A stretch of DNA of 64,000 nucleotides from assembly GCA_002104905.1 (NCBI GenBank), contig MCFE01000065.1, positions 62,001 through 126,000 on the forward strand. The letters are read 5' to 3'. Position 1 is the stretch's first letter. Each line of letters opens with the position of its first letter. Position numbers and translations under genes: made by a program. Below, in pieces: positions 21,475-31,811 of the stretch. The notes under the pieces were generated by a model. That model did not search any database. It was given only the letters and a program-made list of their open reading frames with translations, and was not told the origin of the DNA. Source of the DNA: Basidiobolus meristosporus CBS 931.73. Lineage: Eukaryota; Basidiobolomycota; Basidiobolomycetes; Basidiobolales; Basidiobolaceae.

Positions 21475-22536
21475 ATGAGGTTCGACATCCGAGTGTTACT
21501 TCTGGCTGCTTGTGCTTCTAGCGGGTTAGCTCAGGATAGTGGTGTCTCAGGGGACCTACACCCAATTAACCCAGCATGGACGAAGCAATATGATTTATCC
21601 AAAGTTCCCAAGAAACCGCTGAGGGCTGTTGGATCTGGTGTGTGCAAAAATTCGAATTGTGGGCCTGACGATTGTGACAAGTGCTTCGAATCCTGTGGCA
21701 ACTGCCCAGTTGAGGAGGATGTCTACGGGTGCGGCGCTGGCCAGTGGGCCTTGACATTTGATGACGGTCCATCAGATTACACTGCTCAGCTCCTTGATAT
21801 CCTTGGTGCCGCTAAGGTGAAAGCTACCTTCCTGATGGTCGGCCAGAACGTTGTCAAGTACCCAGAGGTGGTCAAGCGGGCATTCGATGAGGGCCATCAG
21901 ATCTCACAGCACACCTGGTCACACCCGCACTTGATGAGCATCTCCAATGAGCAGATCGTGGCCGAGGTCCGAGCCACCGAGGAAGCCATTTTCAACATCA
22001 CCGGTGCACGAACAGCTTTTATTCGACCCCCTTACGGAGAGGCTGATGATCGAGTCAAAGGAGTGTTCAAGGCCATGGGCTATTACAACTTGCTCTGGAA
22101 CATGGACACCCTGGATTGGGATATTGTTGAGAAGAAGGAAAACCCTGATAATATCATCAGCTCATTCAAAAACGTCTTAGCTAAAGGAACAGACTTGAAT
22201 CCATTCAATAACCCTGGTTACATATCACTTCAGCATGACCTTTATGTCGAAACCGTCAAGCGTGTTCCTTCCATTGAGAAACTTTTGGGGCAGAAAAATT
22301 TCCATTTTGTACTTGCGCACGAATGTATCAATGCATCACCTTACCAGAATAGCGCTCAGGAGGATACAAAAACCGCAACGCCGACAACTAAGCCTCAGCC
22401 ATCCAGCTCGAAGACTGCCTCAGCAACACATGATACTGTCTCTATTCAAGGAGAATCTGGAGCACCAAGACTATCAAAGCCAGGCGCCATGGTCGCGCTC
22501 ATATTATTCATCTATTCTGCTATCTTTTCTTTTTAA
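21475..22536 (+). CDS. Chitin deacetylase CDA-1, GPI-anchor type
   Basis: Intronless, 353 residues. It has a signal peptide (MRFDIRVLLLAACASSGLAQ), a Cys-rich lead (GSGVCKNSNCGPDDCDKCFE), then a complete CE4 domain: motif 1 TFDDGP, motif 2 HTWSHPHL (zinc HxxxH), motif 3 RPPYGEADDRV, motif 4 NMDTLDWD and motif 5 SLQHDL. CE4 enzymes remove acetyl groups from chitin to give chitosan. A Ser/Thr-rich linker and a hydrophobic tail (MVALILFIYSAIFSF) indicate GPI anchoring at the wall or plasma membrane. It is the first of three tandem plus-strand paralogues. Bases 21817-22115 are identical to 24097-24395 in CDA-2 although flanking sequence has diverged, which points to gene conversion. Confidence 0.94.
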   Translation: MRFDIRVLLLAACASSGLAQDSGVSGDLHPINPAWTKQYDLSKVPKKPLRAVGSGVCKNSNCGPDDCDKCFESCGNCPVEEDVYGCGAGQWALTFDDGPSDYTAQLLDILGAAKVKATFLMVGQNVVKYPEVVKRAFDEGHQISQHTWSHPHLMSISNEQIVAEVRATEEAIFNITGARTAFIRPPYGEADDRVKGVFKAMGYYNLLWNMDTLDWDIVEKKENPDNIISSFKNVLAKGTDLNPFNNPGYISLQHDLYVETVKRVPSIEKLLGQKNFHFVLAHECINASPYQNSAQEDTKTATPTTKPQPSSSKTASATHDTVSIQGESGAPRLSKPGAMVALILFIYSAIFSF

Positions 22537-22998
22537 ATTGTAATACTTTCACTGGCTAATTATTATTTCGGATACCTATAATTGTACATCCAATATATTA
22601 CTTCTTATAGCCGATTTTAATATATACATAAAGGAGTGTTGCATGAGAAATTTACACTGAGCTGTAGAGTACGAAGTGTACAATGATTAATTGATATACT
22701 TGTCTTCGATAATTAACCAATTGAACAGGAATGGATAGATTGAAATCCTGGAATCTCTTAATCCGGTTTGGATTGTATGCCAAAATGAAGCTTGATCTAT
22801 ACTGAGTTCACAATACCATCTGTGAAATAAATAATTATCTGGGGATGCTCCGAGCCTTAACTTAACACATACAACCGATAGAATCAATATCACTACGTAT
22901 GTTTCGAGCCTCATTAATTTGTACATTTCCCCATTACACTTTCCGGAATATGAGTCTTGATCTGCGTTATTTCTGATGACCAAGCCAAAGAAGTGCTT
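22537..22998. other. Intergenic between CDA-1 and a CDA pseudogene
   Basis: AT-rich spacer. No ORF or further deacetylase remnant is seen before 22999. Confidence 0.4.
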
Positions 22999-23487
22999 GG
23001 GCCATCACACCCTACTCTGAAACATGATCACCCTGAATTGGGCTAATGTTGAGAAGAAGCAATGCCCGGGCAAGGTCGATGACTCTTCAAAAAGGTATTG
23101 AGTAAGGGGACACACCTGAGCCCATATGAGAGTGTGGGATACATTTCCCCTAACACGATCTTTACATGGAAACCGTCAAACGTGTTCCGAAAATCGAGTT
23201 GCTTTTGGCTCAACATGGGTTCCATTTTGTTCTTGTTCATGGGTGTACCAAGGTACCAAAACGCGCCCGTCAATAACTCAACCAAGGCTTCGCCCAATGC
23301 CCCCACCAGTGCTGCTTCCAAAAATCCTTTCACTAAAGCATCGATATCCATAACCCAGGCAAGAGCTTCTTCACCATCGACTGGGCCAAATTCAAATGCG
23401 CGTATAGCACCTGGTGCCACAAACCTAGAGGAATCCGGCATTGTTGTCAGGCTCACGATTTCTATGGCACTTGGTCTATTAATATAA
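22999..23487 (+). pseudogene. Decayed chitin deacetylase fragment (3' half)
   Basis: Matches the CDA genes from the motif 4 region (tract meaning NLLWNMDTLDW, now holding an in-frame TGA) through ETVKRVPKIE and FHFVL to a Ser/Thr-rich linker and a hydrophobic end (GIVVRLTISMALGLLI). The frame shifts at least twice and the first half of the gene is gone. Bases 23000-23205 are nearly identical, lesions included, to 25496-25701 in the second pseudogene. The 3' end retains a GPI-like tail that the second copy lacks. Confidence 0.82.
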
Positions 23488-23754
23488 CCCAATCATAGCT
23501 TCCCAATAGGATTCAAAACGAATTTATCAGATTTATTCACCAGAAACAATAAACCCTGAAAATCAAGAATTAGTAATACACCCAAAATGCTTATTGTTAA
23601 TCACTAGACAAATGTAATTCAGCTCGATGTGCATTGTAAAAGGCAATTTGAGATATGATTCCATGAAGAGTTGGGCATTAACAATTGAGCGCCTAATCGT
23701 ACTTAAACTAGATGTTTCTGAGTCATTCGTTCATCCGAGTCTCCTACTAACCAG

Positions 23755-24828
23755 ATGAAATTCTCCACTATCTCACTCTTATTAACAGTTTGGTGTTCGG
23801 ATGCCTTAACACAAGGGAACTTGAATGACAATTTACTTTACCCCATAAATCCTGACTGGACCGAGCAATATGACCTTTCCGCAGTCCCAAATAAACCTTT
23901 AAGATTGGTTGGGTCTGGGATTTGCAAGAATGCCACTTGTGATGCAGACGATTGCGATCGTTGTTATGAAAGCTGTGGTAACTGTCCGCTTAAAAACGAT
24001 ATTTACGGATGCGAGGCTGGTGAGTGGGCTTTGACCTTTGATGATGGGCCTTCTCCATTTACTGGGGAACTCTTGGATATATTGGCTGCAGCAAAAGTGA
24101 AAGCTACCTTCCTGATGGTCGGCCAGAACGTTGTCAAGTACCCAGAGGTGGTCAAGCGGGCATTCGATGAGGGCCATCAGATCTCACAGCACACCTGGTC
24201 ACACCCGCACTTGATGAGCATCTCCAATGAGCAGATCGTGGCCGAGGTCCGAGCCACCGAGGAAGCCATTTTCAACATCACCGGTGCACGAACAGCTTTT
24301 ATTCGACCCCCTTACGGAGAGGCTGATGATCGAGTCAAAGGAGTGTTCAAGGCCATGGGCTATTACAACTTGCTCTGGAACATGGACACCCTGGACTGGG
24401 ATATTGTTGCCAAGAAACAAGATCCAGACAAGATCATTAGTTCATTCGAAAGCGCACTAACTAAAGGAACTAGCCTAAACCCATTCAGCGACCCAGGCTA
24501 CATCTCACTCCAGCATGATCTTTACGTAGAAACCGTCAAACGTGTTCCGAAAATTGGGGAGCTTCTAGCACAACATAACTTTCACTTTGTACTGGCCCAT
24601 GACTGCATTAATGTTGCGCCATATCAAAGTAACCTCGATGACAACAAGCTCACGAAAATCACTCCACACGAAGCTGGAGAAGACGAAACATCAGTAGCTC
24701 AAGCGAACGGCAATCCAGGATCTAAACCTCCCATTGACGTTCTATCAGCTGCGGTCGATAGCCGGGTAGCACTTGCTGCTCTTAATTGCTTACTTGTAAC
24801 CATCGCTTATGCGCTATTATCCCTTTAA
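23755..24828 (+). CDS. Chitin deacetylase CDA-2, GPI-anchor type
   Basis: Intronless, 357 residues, with the same layout as CDA-1: signal peptide (MKFSTISLLLTVWCSDALTQ), Cys-rich lead (GSGICKNATCDADDCDRCYE), CE4 motifs TFDDGP, HTWSHPHL, RPPYGEADDRV, NMDTLDWD and SLQHDL, a polar linker and a hydrophobic C-terminus (VALAALNCLLVTIAYALLSL). Catalytic Asp and the two zinc His are intact, so it should be active on chitin. Outside the 299 bp tract shared with CDA-1 the two genes differ at many silent and coding sites. The start is the first ATG and gives a good signal peptide. Confidence 0.94.
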   Translation: MKFSTISLLLTVWCSDALTQGNLNDNLLYPINPDWTEQYDLSAVPNKPLRLVGSGICKNATCDADDCDRCYESCGNCPLKNDIYGCEAGEWALTFDDGPSPFTGELLDILAAAKVKATFLMVGQNVVKYPEVVKRAFDEGHQISQHTWSHPHLMSISNEQIVAEVRATEEAIFNITGARTAFIRPPYGEADDRVKGVFKAMGYYNLLWNMDTLDWDIVAKKQDPDKIISSFESALTKGTSLNPFSDPGYISLQHDLYVETVKRVPKIGELLAQHNFHFVLAHDCINVAPYQSNLDDNKLTKITPHEAGEDETSVAQANGNPGSKPPIDVLSAAVDSRVALAALNCLLVTIAYALLSL

Positions 24829-25209
24829 TCAGCTCCCTTGGACTATATTTGCAGGTATCAGTTTGAATCGGGAGTAGTTAGAACTGCCGACCCCTTGGGG
24901 ATTGGCAATATTGTTTCATAAAATGATAGATTATATGTTGATTTAAATAAATTGCCAGGTGCCTCATTAGACTACCACGCGAGTTATATCCCATATAGAG
25001 TACTTTTATCATACACACTACTCCTCATCATAGTTAGGCAACTTAGTTGAGACAGTGTAATCTCACTGAATAGGCACTAAATAGAAATATGAGGAATCCA
25101 CAATCGATGTATGCTGTTGTCGATTAAACTCCAGTTTGAACGTCACTTATGGCACCGTTCCAGTTGAACTCAGCCTTGATATTTGATGATCTTCACATGA
25201 TACTTACTA
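24829..25209. other. Intergenic
   Basis: AT-rich spacer after CDA-2; nothing recognised. Confidence 0.4.
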
Positions 25210-25740
25210 GCTTCTTGACATTCTGGGCGCTGCTAAAGTCATGGACAGCTTCCTGACGGTCGGTCAGAATGCTGTCAAGTATCCAGAGGCGGTCAAGCGG
25301 GCATTTGATGAGGGCCATCAGATCTCACAGCACATCTGGTCATGCCCGCATTTGATGAGGAGATCGTGTCCGAGGTCCGAGCCACCAAAGAAGGCATTTT
25401 CAATTTCACAGGTGCATAGCAGCCTTCATTGGATCCTCTTACGGAGAGGCTGATGACAGAGTCAAAGGAGCGTTCAAGGAGTGTTCAAGGCCATGGGCCA
25501 TTACACCCTACTCTGAAACATGATCACCCTGAATTGGGTTAATGTTGAGAAGAAGCAATGCCCGGGCAAGGTCGATGACTCTTCAAAAAGGTATTGAGTA
25601 AGGGGACACACCTGAGCCCATATGAGAGTGTGGGATACATTTCCCCTAACACGATCTTTACATGGAAACCGTCAAACGTGTTCCGAAAATCGAGTTGTTT
25701 TTGGTTCAATGTAATTTTTGTACATTTGCGTTAATCTTCC
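25210..25740 (+). pseudogene. Decayed chitin deacetylase, most of the CE4 domain
   Basis: Nucleotide similarity to CDA-1/CDA-2 runs from just after motif 1 to past motif 5. The HTWSHPH block now reads HIWSCPH, losing the first of the two CE4 histidine-site residues around it, and about 18 bp coding SISNEQ are deleted. TAG and TGA stops interrupt the frame, and a small duplication (GCGTTCAAGGAGTGTTCAAGG) sits near 25472-25492. From 25496 it shares its lesions with the 23.0 kb pseudogene. The signal peptide and motif 1 are missing. Confidence 0.85.
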
Positions 25741-26670
25741 ACCTCTCAAAAATCGCAGCCAGTAGTGAACTCTATACTTATTCCACCATGGTATCAAAAA
25801 GTACAGCTGTCACCAGGAGCCAGGAACCTATTTACAATACGAGCAACGACGGCTAAGCTAACATAGAGGCCGCCTACAAGTGGGTCAAATTACCCTTCGA
25901 TTGGCATTACAGTGGTCTGCTTGGAATGTAGTTAATAGTGAACCACGCATCAAGAATAAATCATTTCTTTCGACAGCTACATTACCATGCATTCAATGCT
26001 CCAAAGGTCCTGAGAATTCATGCAATGGACTACCAGAGTTATTTGGTCTCATCACGAAGTAAATATGGGGATGAGCTGACTGGTATGACGTAGTAGCCAT
26101 GAGACTCTTGTCGAGGGAAGGTCAGGAGGATGTGACAGAGTTTGATTAGCAAGCAACCAGGTAGTTCCCCTTAATTTAGCTATGCACAGATACGCTTACA
26201 GCTGTCGATCAATGAAACCGGCGTTAAGGCTAAGAATTCAAGTAGCGGTCACACCTAGCCCAGAATAGAACACTGAAATATCTCCGATTAACATCGATGT
26301 ACCCTTACATGTGTGAGATGCCCCAATTTTCATTGGAAAGCAGGAGTGAATATAGTTGGGCAGAAGAGCTCGGTTGGACAGTTAGAAATTAATATTTGAC
26401 ACATCCTCACTTGGTGGCTGGTAATGTACCCCTCAAGATAGGTTGCGTCCCAGCCTCGCGCGTGAATTCTCTATGCCGACTCGGTGGAAGGAATTCTTGA
26501 GCATGCAGGCAATCAAGTATAGAAACATTAATTTGGTCTGTTTCTCAGCGCAACGATCCCCCCAACAAGTAACTCGAATAAAAGAGGCGAAGCTGTCACT
26601 GCTCCTCATCATTCAGTGTCTTCATCTAGATTTTCTACTCTTTCGCACTTCTGTAAATCACGGTCGTAAT
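25741..26670. other. Intergenic upstream of CDA-3
   Basis: No gene seen. The CDA-3 reading frame stays open upstream to 26443 with two in-frame ATGs (26473, 26503), but that part lacks a signal peptide and is probably 5' leader. Confidence 0.4.
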
Positions 26671-27732
26671 ATGAGATTTCTTTCCCTTAGATGGTCTCTT
26701 ACCTTGCTCAGCCTCGCACGATTCACTCGATCCCAGGAGGCTCCTTCGAGTGAGTTGGCCAAAGTAAATCCCCAATGGATACAACAGTACGATTTCTCCA
26801 AGGTGCCGAACATCGCGCCCAAAAAAGTGGGCTCAGGCATTTGTTCCAACAGCGCTTGTGGTCCTGGCGATTGCGATAAATGCTGGGAAAGCTGTGGCAA
26901 CTGTGCATTGTCGGATGACGTCTACGGTTGCACGGCTGGTAAATGGGCATTGTCATTCGATGATGGCCCATCAAACTACACAATGCAACTTCTGGATATC
27001 CTTGCTGCAGCACAGGTGAAAGCTACTTTCCTAATGATTGGCTCGCAAGTAGTCCAGTTCCCGGATGCAGTGAAGAGGGCTTTCAACGAGGGCCACCAGA
27101 TCGCTTCGCACTCATGGTCTCATCCGCACTTGATGTCGCTCACCAATGAGCAAATTGTGGCAGAGGTCAAAACTACCGAGGATGCTATCATGAACATTAC
27201 TGGTGTCAAGCCCGCGTACATCCGACCACCATATGGCGAAGCTGATGACCGTGTCAAGGCAATTTTTAAGGCTATGGGGTACAGTAACTTGCTATGGAAC
27301 ATGGATACCTTGGACTGGGACATTGTGGCCAAAAAGGAGAGCCCAACCTTAATCCTCAACTCGTTCTCTGCAGCACTGGCCAACGGTACATCGTTGAACG
27401 CACACAACGACCCCGGGTTTATCTCGTTGCAACATGATATTTACATAGACACTGTCAAGGAAGTGCCATCGATCGAAAAATTGTTACTAGCACATAACTT
27501 CAAGTTTGTACTTGCCCATGAATGCAACAATCTATCTCCATATCAAGGGAACATTACTTCCACCAATACCACATCAAGCGCCGCAAATAGCACAAGCTCC
27601 GGTTCAGCCGCCTCAACGAGCCTGCCAGTCTCCGCCGTCGCTTTACCGGCCACTTCTGACTCCACTACGGCATATCAATGCTCTTTAGTTTCAATTATAA
27701 TTACATTGGGTGTCATTTTATCTGGTATATAA
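26671..27732 (+). CDS. Chitin deacetylase CDA-3, GPI-anchor type
   Basis: Intronless, 353 residues from ATG 26671, chosen because it opens a signal peptide (MRFLSLRWSLTLLSLARFTR). The Cys-rich lead is GSGICSNSACGPGDCDKCWE. CE4 motifs are SFDDGP, HSWSHPHL, RPPYGEADDRV, NMDTLDWD and SLQHDI, all intact. The linker is Ser/Thr/Asn-rich with several N-glycosylation sequons, and the end is hydrophobic (SLVSIIITLGVILSGI), fitting a GPI signal. It has no long identical tract with CDA-1 or CDA-2, so it has escaped recent conversion. It converges on CDA-4, whose stop codon lies 213 bp away. Confidence 0.93.
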   Translation: MRFLSLRWSLTLLSLARFTRSQEAPSSELAKVNPQWIQQYDFSKVPNIAPKKVGSGICSNSACGPGDCDKCWESCGNCALSDDVYGCTAGKWALSFDDGPSNYTMQLLDILAAAQVKATFLMIGSQVVQFPDAVKRAFNEGHQIASHSWSHPHLMSLTNEQIVAEVKTTEDAIMNITGVKPAYIRPPYGEADDRVKAIFKAMGYSNLLWNMDTLDWDIVAKKESPTLILNSFSAALANGTSLNAHNDPGFISLQHDIYIDTVKEVPSIEKLLLAHNFKFVLAHECNNLSPYQGNITSTNTTSSAANSTSSGSAASTSLPVSAVALPATSDSTTAYQCSLVSIIITLGVILSGI

Positions 27733-27944
27733 TTGCGCCGTATAATAACATTAGTCCTTAATAAATTCCATTATCTCCAGCAACTGGCACGGCTCTCAAA
27801 CATTGTACATCTAGGCATACTATATCAAGACTAACAGTAAGGAATTTATTTCTATCTTTGATTTAGACGGTATTCTAAGTAGGCGGGGTACTTTCGTATG
27901 GACTATGGTATCATGATGTGTAAAGGGGATATGCCAAGGCCAAT

Positions 27945-28711
27945 CTATGCATAAAGCCCGTTATCCTGTAGGCACTGGGGTACAGTTACAACTCTGTATC
28001 CAGAATTTCTGACTTTCCTGAGGATACCTCTAACCGCTTTGACTGTAGGCTCATGAACATCGTGTTGCAGTGAGATGAAGTTGCTACTATTGGGTGGATT
28101 ATCATCCAAGGTGTTGTACGCGTCGATCGTAGCCTGAGTGTTTCTTGTTTGCCAGTCCAAAGTATCCAAATTCCAATATATCACCTTGTATCTTAGTCTT
28201 TTCAACACTGCAAGAACTCTGTCATCACATTCACCATAAGGGCAACGCATATACCTTGGGCGAACTCCAATGGCTCTATGAATGGCATTCGAAGCGCTAT
28301 TCATTTCACGCTCAATCTCAGCGGTATTTAGCTCATTGAGGTTGGCATGCGAATACGTATGAGAGGCAATATGATGTCCGCGTCGATACATCTCACGTAC
28401 AATTCCAGGATTGTTGTCTACATCTAGAAGAGATTCAAGAAGTCAGTATTTATATATCAGGCCGGTTTAATCATCTTCTTACTTTCTCCAACTAAAAAGA
28501 ATGTTACTTTAATATCCCCCAGGATGTCAAGCAGCCCCTGAGTAAAATTTCCCGGCCCATCGTCAAACGTGACTGCTACCACACCATTCCTAGAACATTC
28601 GCTGATCTGAACACCAAGTGGGGCGGCGCGCTTCCAAACACCTGCGGCAACAACCTGCGAAGCACTAGCGAGCCCAAGAACCAGGATGGAGATATTTGTG
28701 GAAAAACGCAT
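27945..28711 (-). CDS. Short divergent polysaccharide deacetylase CDA-4
   Basis: Two exons (28483-28711, 27945-28423) with a 59 nt intron, 235 residues. It has a signal peptide (MRFSTNISILVLGLASASQV), then CE4 motifs TFDDGP, HTYSHANL, RCPYGECDDRV, NLDTLDWQ and SLQHDV. It lacks the Cys-rich lead, the Ser/Thr linker and the GPI tail of its neighbours, so it is probably secreted. Motif 3 has Cys in place of the first Pro (RCPYG), with a second Cys three residues on, which could form a disulfide near the active site. The substrate may be chitin or chitooligomers. A TATATATA sits at 28777-28784, 66 bp upstream. Confidence 0.9.
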
Positions 28712-30594
28712 AGCGAAGCTTACTGTTATACAGAGTTGAAAAGTAATGGCTATGGTTTGGGGAAACTTCTACTGGGTATATATATTCCTACCATGAGCAT
28801 CAATGGAGGGTAAAGGATTTTTCATAGCATGAGCGTGCATATTTAACAATTGCCCATATCTTTCGTACATACATACTAGTGATCCTTCAACTGTGTATCC
28901 ACCCAACCGTACCACTAATCTGAAGTTCGAATCGGCTTTCAACTGGCATAAGCTACATATGGCTGCATTGCCATCAGAATACATAGGAATATTACTGGAA
29001 AATCAACGTTTGCTCCCAAATAAACCAAAAGTATAATCCTAATCAGAAGGGACACAGTTTATTCATGTTGCACTATACTAACCTTGGGAAAGATAATGCA
29101 TTACTTATAATGAGCAGTGAACTGGATATAATGAAGGAATTATCCGGATAAATCTAACATTATCAAAAAGCCAAGCCAGATTATTTTAATGATAATATAT
29201 TCATCTTCGAGCATCTCGAACCTGATCTCCATCTCCTCGATGTGGTCGTTTAGATTGGTGTGCAACGTTGTGTACATCAGTCACAACTAATGGACGCTTA
29301 TGCAGACAACCCATCTGGGATTCGATTATAAGAGCTACAGGTTAATTCTGGATCGAGTAATTCTTGTTGAATACCTTGCACAACAGAATTGGATCTATAT
29401 AGTATCGGATTATAATGAACACTTGGATAATAATATGGACGTTCAGGATGGAATTGTGGCTACTTTCTTAAAAATGTACTTATACATAGCAACTTGGCTC
29501 AGCTTCCACTGGAACTTGCTCACAAACACCCTTAGTCCCCGGAGAATTCCGCGCTGAGGCCATGATCCGGTAAATCCCACGATCTAAACGCATTTGAATA
29601 AGCAGGGTACTTAATGGCCATGACACCTCCATTGATACTCAAAGCTATCGATGAAATTGAAGAGACTCTGTCGAATTGAGCCAGTTGTGTACACACTCCG
29701 CCATCTATTCCTGTTGTGGCTACCAATTGTCGCTTGTTTGTCTTGATATATTCTGGTTTTTTGTCTCTTCCGAATCCTCATCTGCACTCTCTATTTAAAT
29801 CAGGCTTTTTCTTTTGACAAATTGTAGGCTGTGCCTCTGCTGAGAACTACTGGTAGCTTTTTAGGATGCGAGTAGGAACCAATGCGAAGTGTGAATGGAT
29901 ACAATGTAATCTGTGGGATCAGAGTGTACGTAGAAATAGAAAGGAATTTTCCGCGGATAATGAAAGAAGTATTGAGTATAAGGTAAGGGCTCTGAAAAGC
30001 GGTGTGTTAGCAATACAAAAAGATACATAAAGATGTTTGTCTTAAGGTCACCTCGACGGCAACATGAAGGAACAAATAGCTACTTTGGAAGTGTGCAACC
30101 ATAAATAATGAAATTGACACAGCAATCCAACCACTTCCATCTATCATACAGTTAGAAATTGGAAATGACCATTTATAAATTCCCTCATAAAATCGTAGAT
30201 ATAGCATAACTTTACATCAAATTCACATATAATATGCAACATGGTCAGATTTCCTAGAAGTCATTAAAGTGTACAGATAAGTATTTCGGCAAACGTATAT
30301 GCAAATATAATATATATATTGACCACAACAGTTTACATGATGTTAGCATACACTCAGTATTTTAATACAAAATGGATGATTCATCCTACTCTATGATAAA
30401 ACAGGTAATTGGTTGTTCTCTACTACAAAATGGGTGACTTAATCTATGGGCCAATACGGCCATGGTATTATATGCACCAAGTATTAACCACACCATCAAA
30501 GATCAGCCCTAAAGTAGGATACACCCGAGTGGATCAAAGCTAGAATGTTTCATCTGAAATAGTTCATTAGACATGGCGGGATACGGGCAGTCCC
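28712..30594. other. Long intergenic region
   Basis: About 1.9 kb of AT-rich sequence. The open frame at 29300-29557 shows no family feature. No gene supported. Confidence 0.4.
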
Positions 30595-31811
30595 TCAAGA
30601 AAGTATCGCTGGTGGACGTAGAGGGCAACCGCCGCCTGGGGCTCCAGACAGGCGCCACTTCAGCAGTTGTATGGAGAGTTGGTAATGTACTAAAATTCCG
30701 AGTAGAATCATGGTGTGCCAGATTTGATGAGAGTGGAAGAAAAGATCACATTTTCCTGGAAAAAAACTGAGATGCGTGTTACAAAATAACCCAATTTAAC
30801 AACTCAATGTTTTTGGAGCCTACCATTCAGGGAATCTCCATGCGTATATCACTACCGCAGATATCCAAATGGACATTTCCAAGGCTAAGAGTCCTCCCCA
30901 ACTAAGGCCCAATACATTGTTTACGTAGGAACTGTTCATGTCCGAGGGAAAGCCGTGCTTAATAAGCCAGTACAGGATCGGTATTGTGCTTACAGCTCCA
31001 CTAGTTATATAGATCCCAGCCCGGATTAAACGAAACCATGGTTCGGACCATACAGATGTTTGTGGCCCAATGATTCCAGTCAAATTGACCGTGACAACAA
31101 TTCCAAGGAATACATCACGCAACACTGGTTGGCAATAGAAACACTACGATCAACCTTTCAAATTAGAAACAAACAAATACTATGAGTATGTAGACGAGAG
31201 CTTACATAATATATAGCAATACAGTAGCATCCGCAGATCAGGGTACTAATCCCGCTGTAGTCCCAGCAGCCCCATTTTCGAAACGCCTTTCTGGAGCACC
31301 CAATGAACAAGTGAAATAGCGATGAACATATCAGACACTGGGCCGCACAGAGCAGAAGCAACGCGAAAAGCCCCTTGTCTAAGGAGCTTGCTTCCTTTGG
31401 CAAAAAGTAGCTGTACTGTACGGGAAGAATCACCAGCAAAATTACAATAAATCCACCAAAATGTGTCCATATGTTTCCTAGGGAATCCAGTTCAATAGCT
31501 TAGAGTCAACCCCATGATGAATAAACAGGTTTCCCATTTACCTGTCTCGTTGTGGATCCGAAACAAGCTTCCAAGCGCCTCTCTGTAACTGTAATATGCA
31601 CGATATCTAAACAAGGTTGGACAAACTGGCATTATGAGACCTTGAATGCAAACGATCTAGCGAGTGGACAATGAGAGTTTTACCCAGTTTGAATGAACGG
31701 ATTGTCTTTCAGATATTCAGGGATGTCTTCAAAGTTGTATAACTGATACATCTGGCGAGGAACTGCTTTTTTTTCCTCAAGACTGTAGACATTGCTTCCT
31801 AGTTCACCCAT
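30595..31811 (-). CDS. PAQR-family (AdipoR/hemolysin III-like) seven-helix protein
   Basis: Five exons (31684-31811, 31542-31606, 31206-31477, 30824-31143, 30595-30766) keep frame for 318 residues. Family blocks are NPFIQTGYRAYYSYREALGS, FRIHNETGNIWTH, the first zinc-site block SSLFHLFIGCS, WDYSGI with the conserved Asp, AIYYCFYCQP, and the last zinc pair HSHQIWH. Seven membrane helices can be traced. PAQR proteins (animal AdipoR, yeast Izh) are zinc-dependent membrane proteins linked to ceramide and sterol/zinc control. The C-terminus after the last helix is short and Gly/Pro-rich. The last acceptor is followed by seven T residues, all needed to hold the frame. Confidence 0.92.

Noticed and set aside
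26443-26670. In-frame N-terminal extension of CDA-3 with ATGs at 26473 and 26503
   Set aside because: It would bury the clear signal peptide that starts at 26671.
30573-30770. Plus-strand ORF MAGYGQSLKKVSLVD...
   Set aside because: It is antisense to the last exon of the PAQR gene, which explains its higher GC and open frame.
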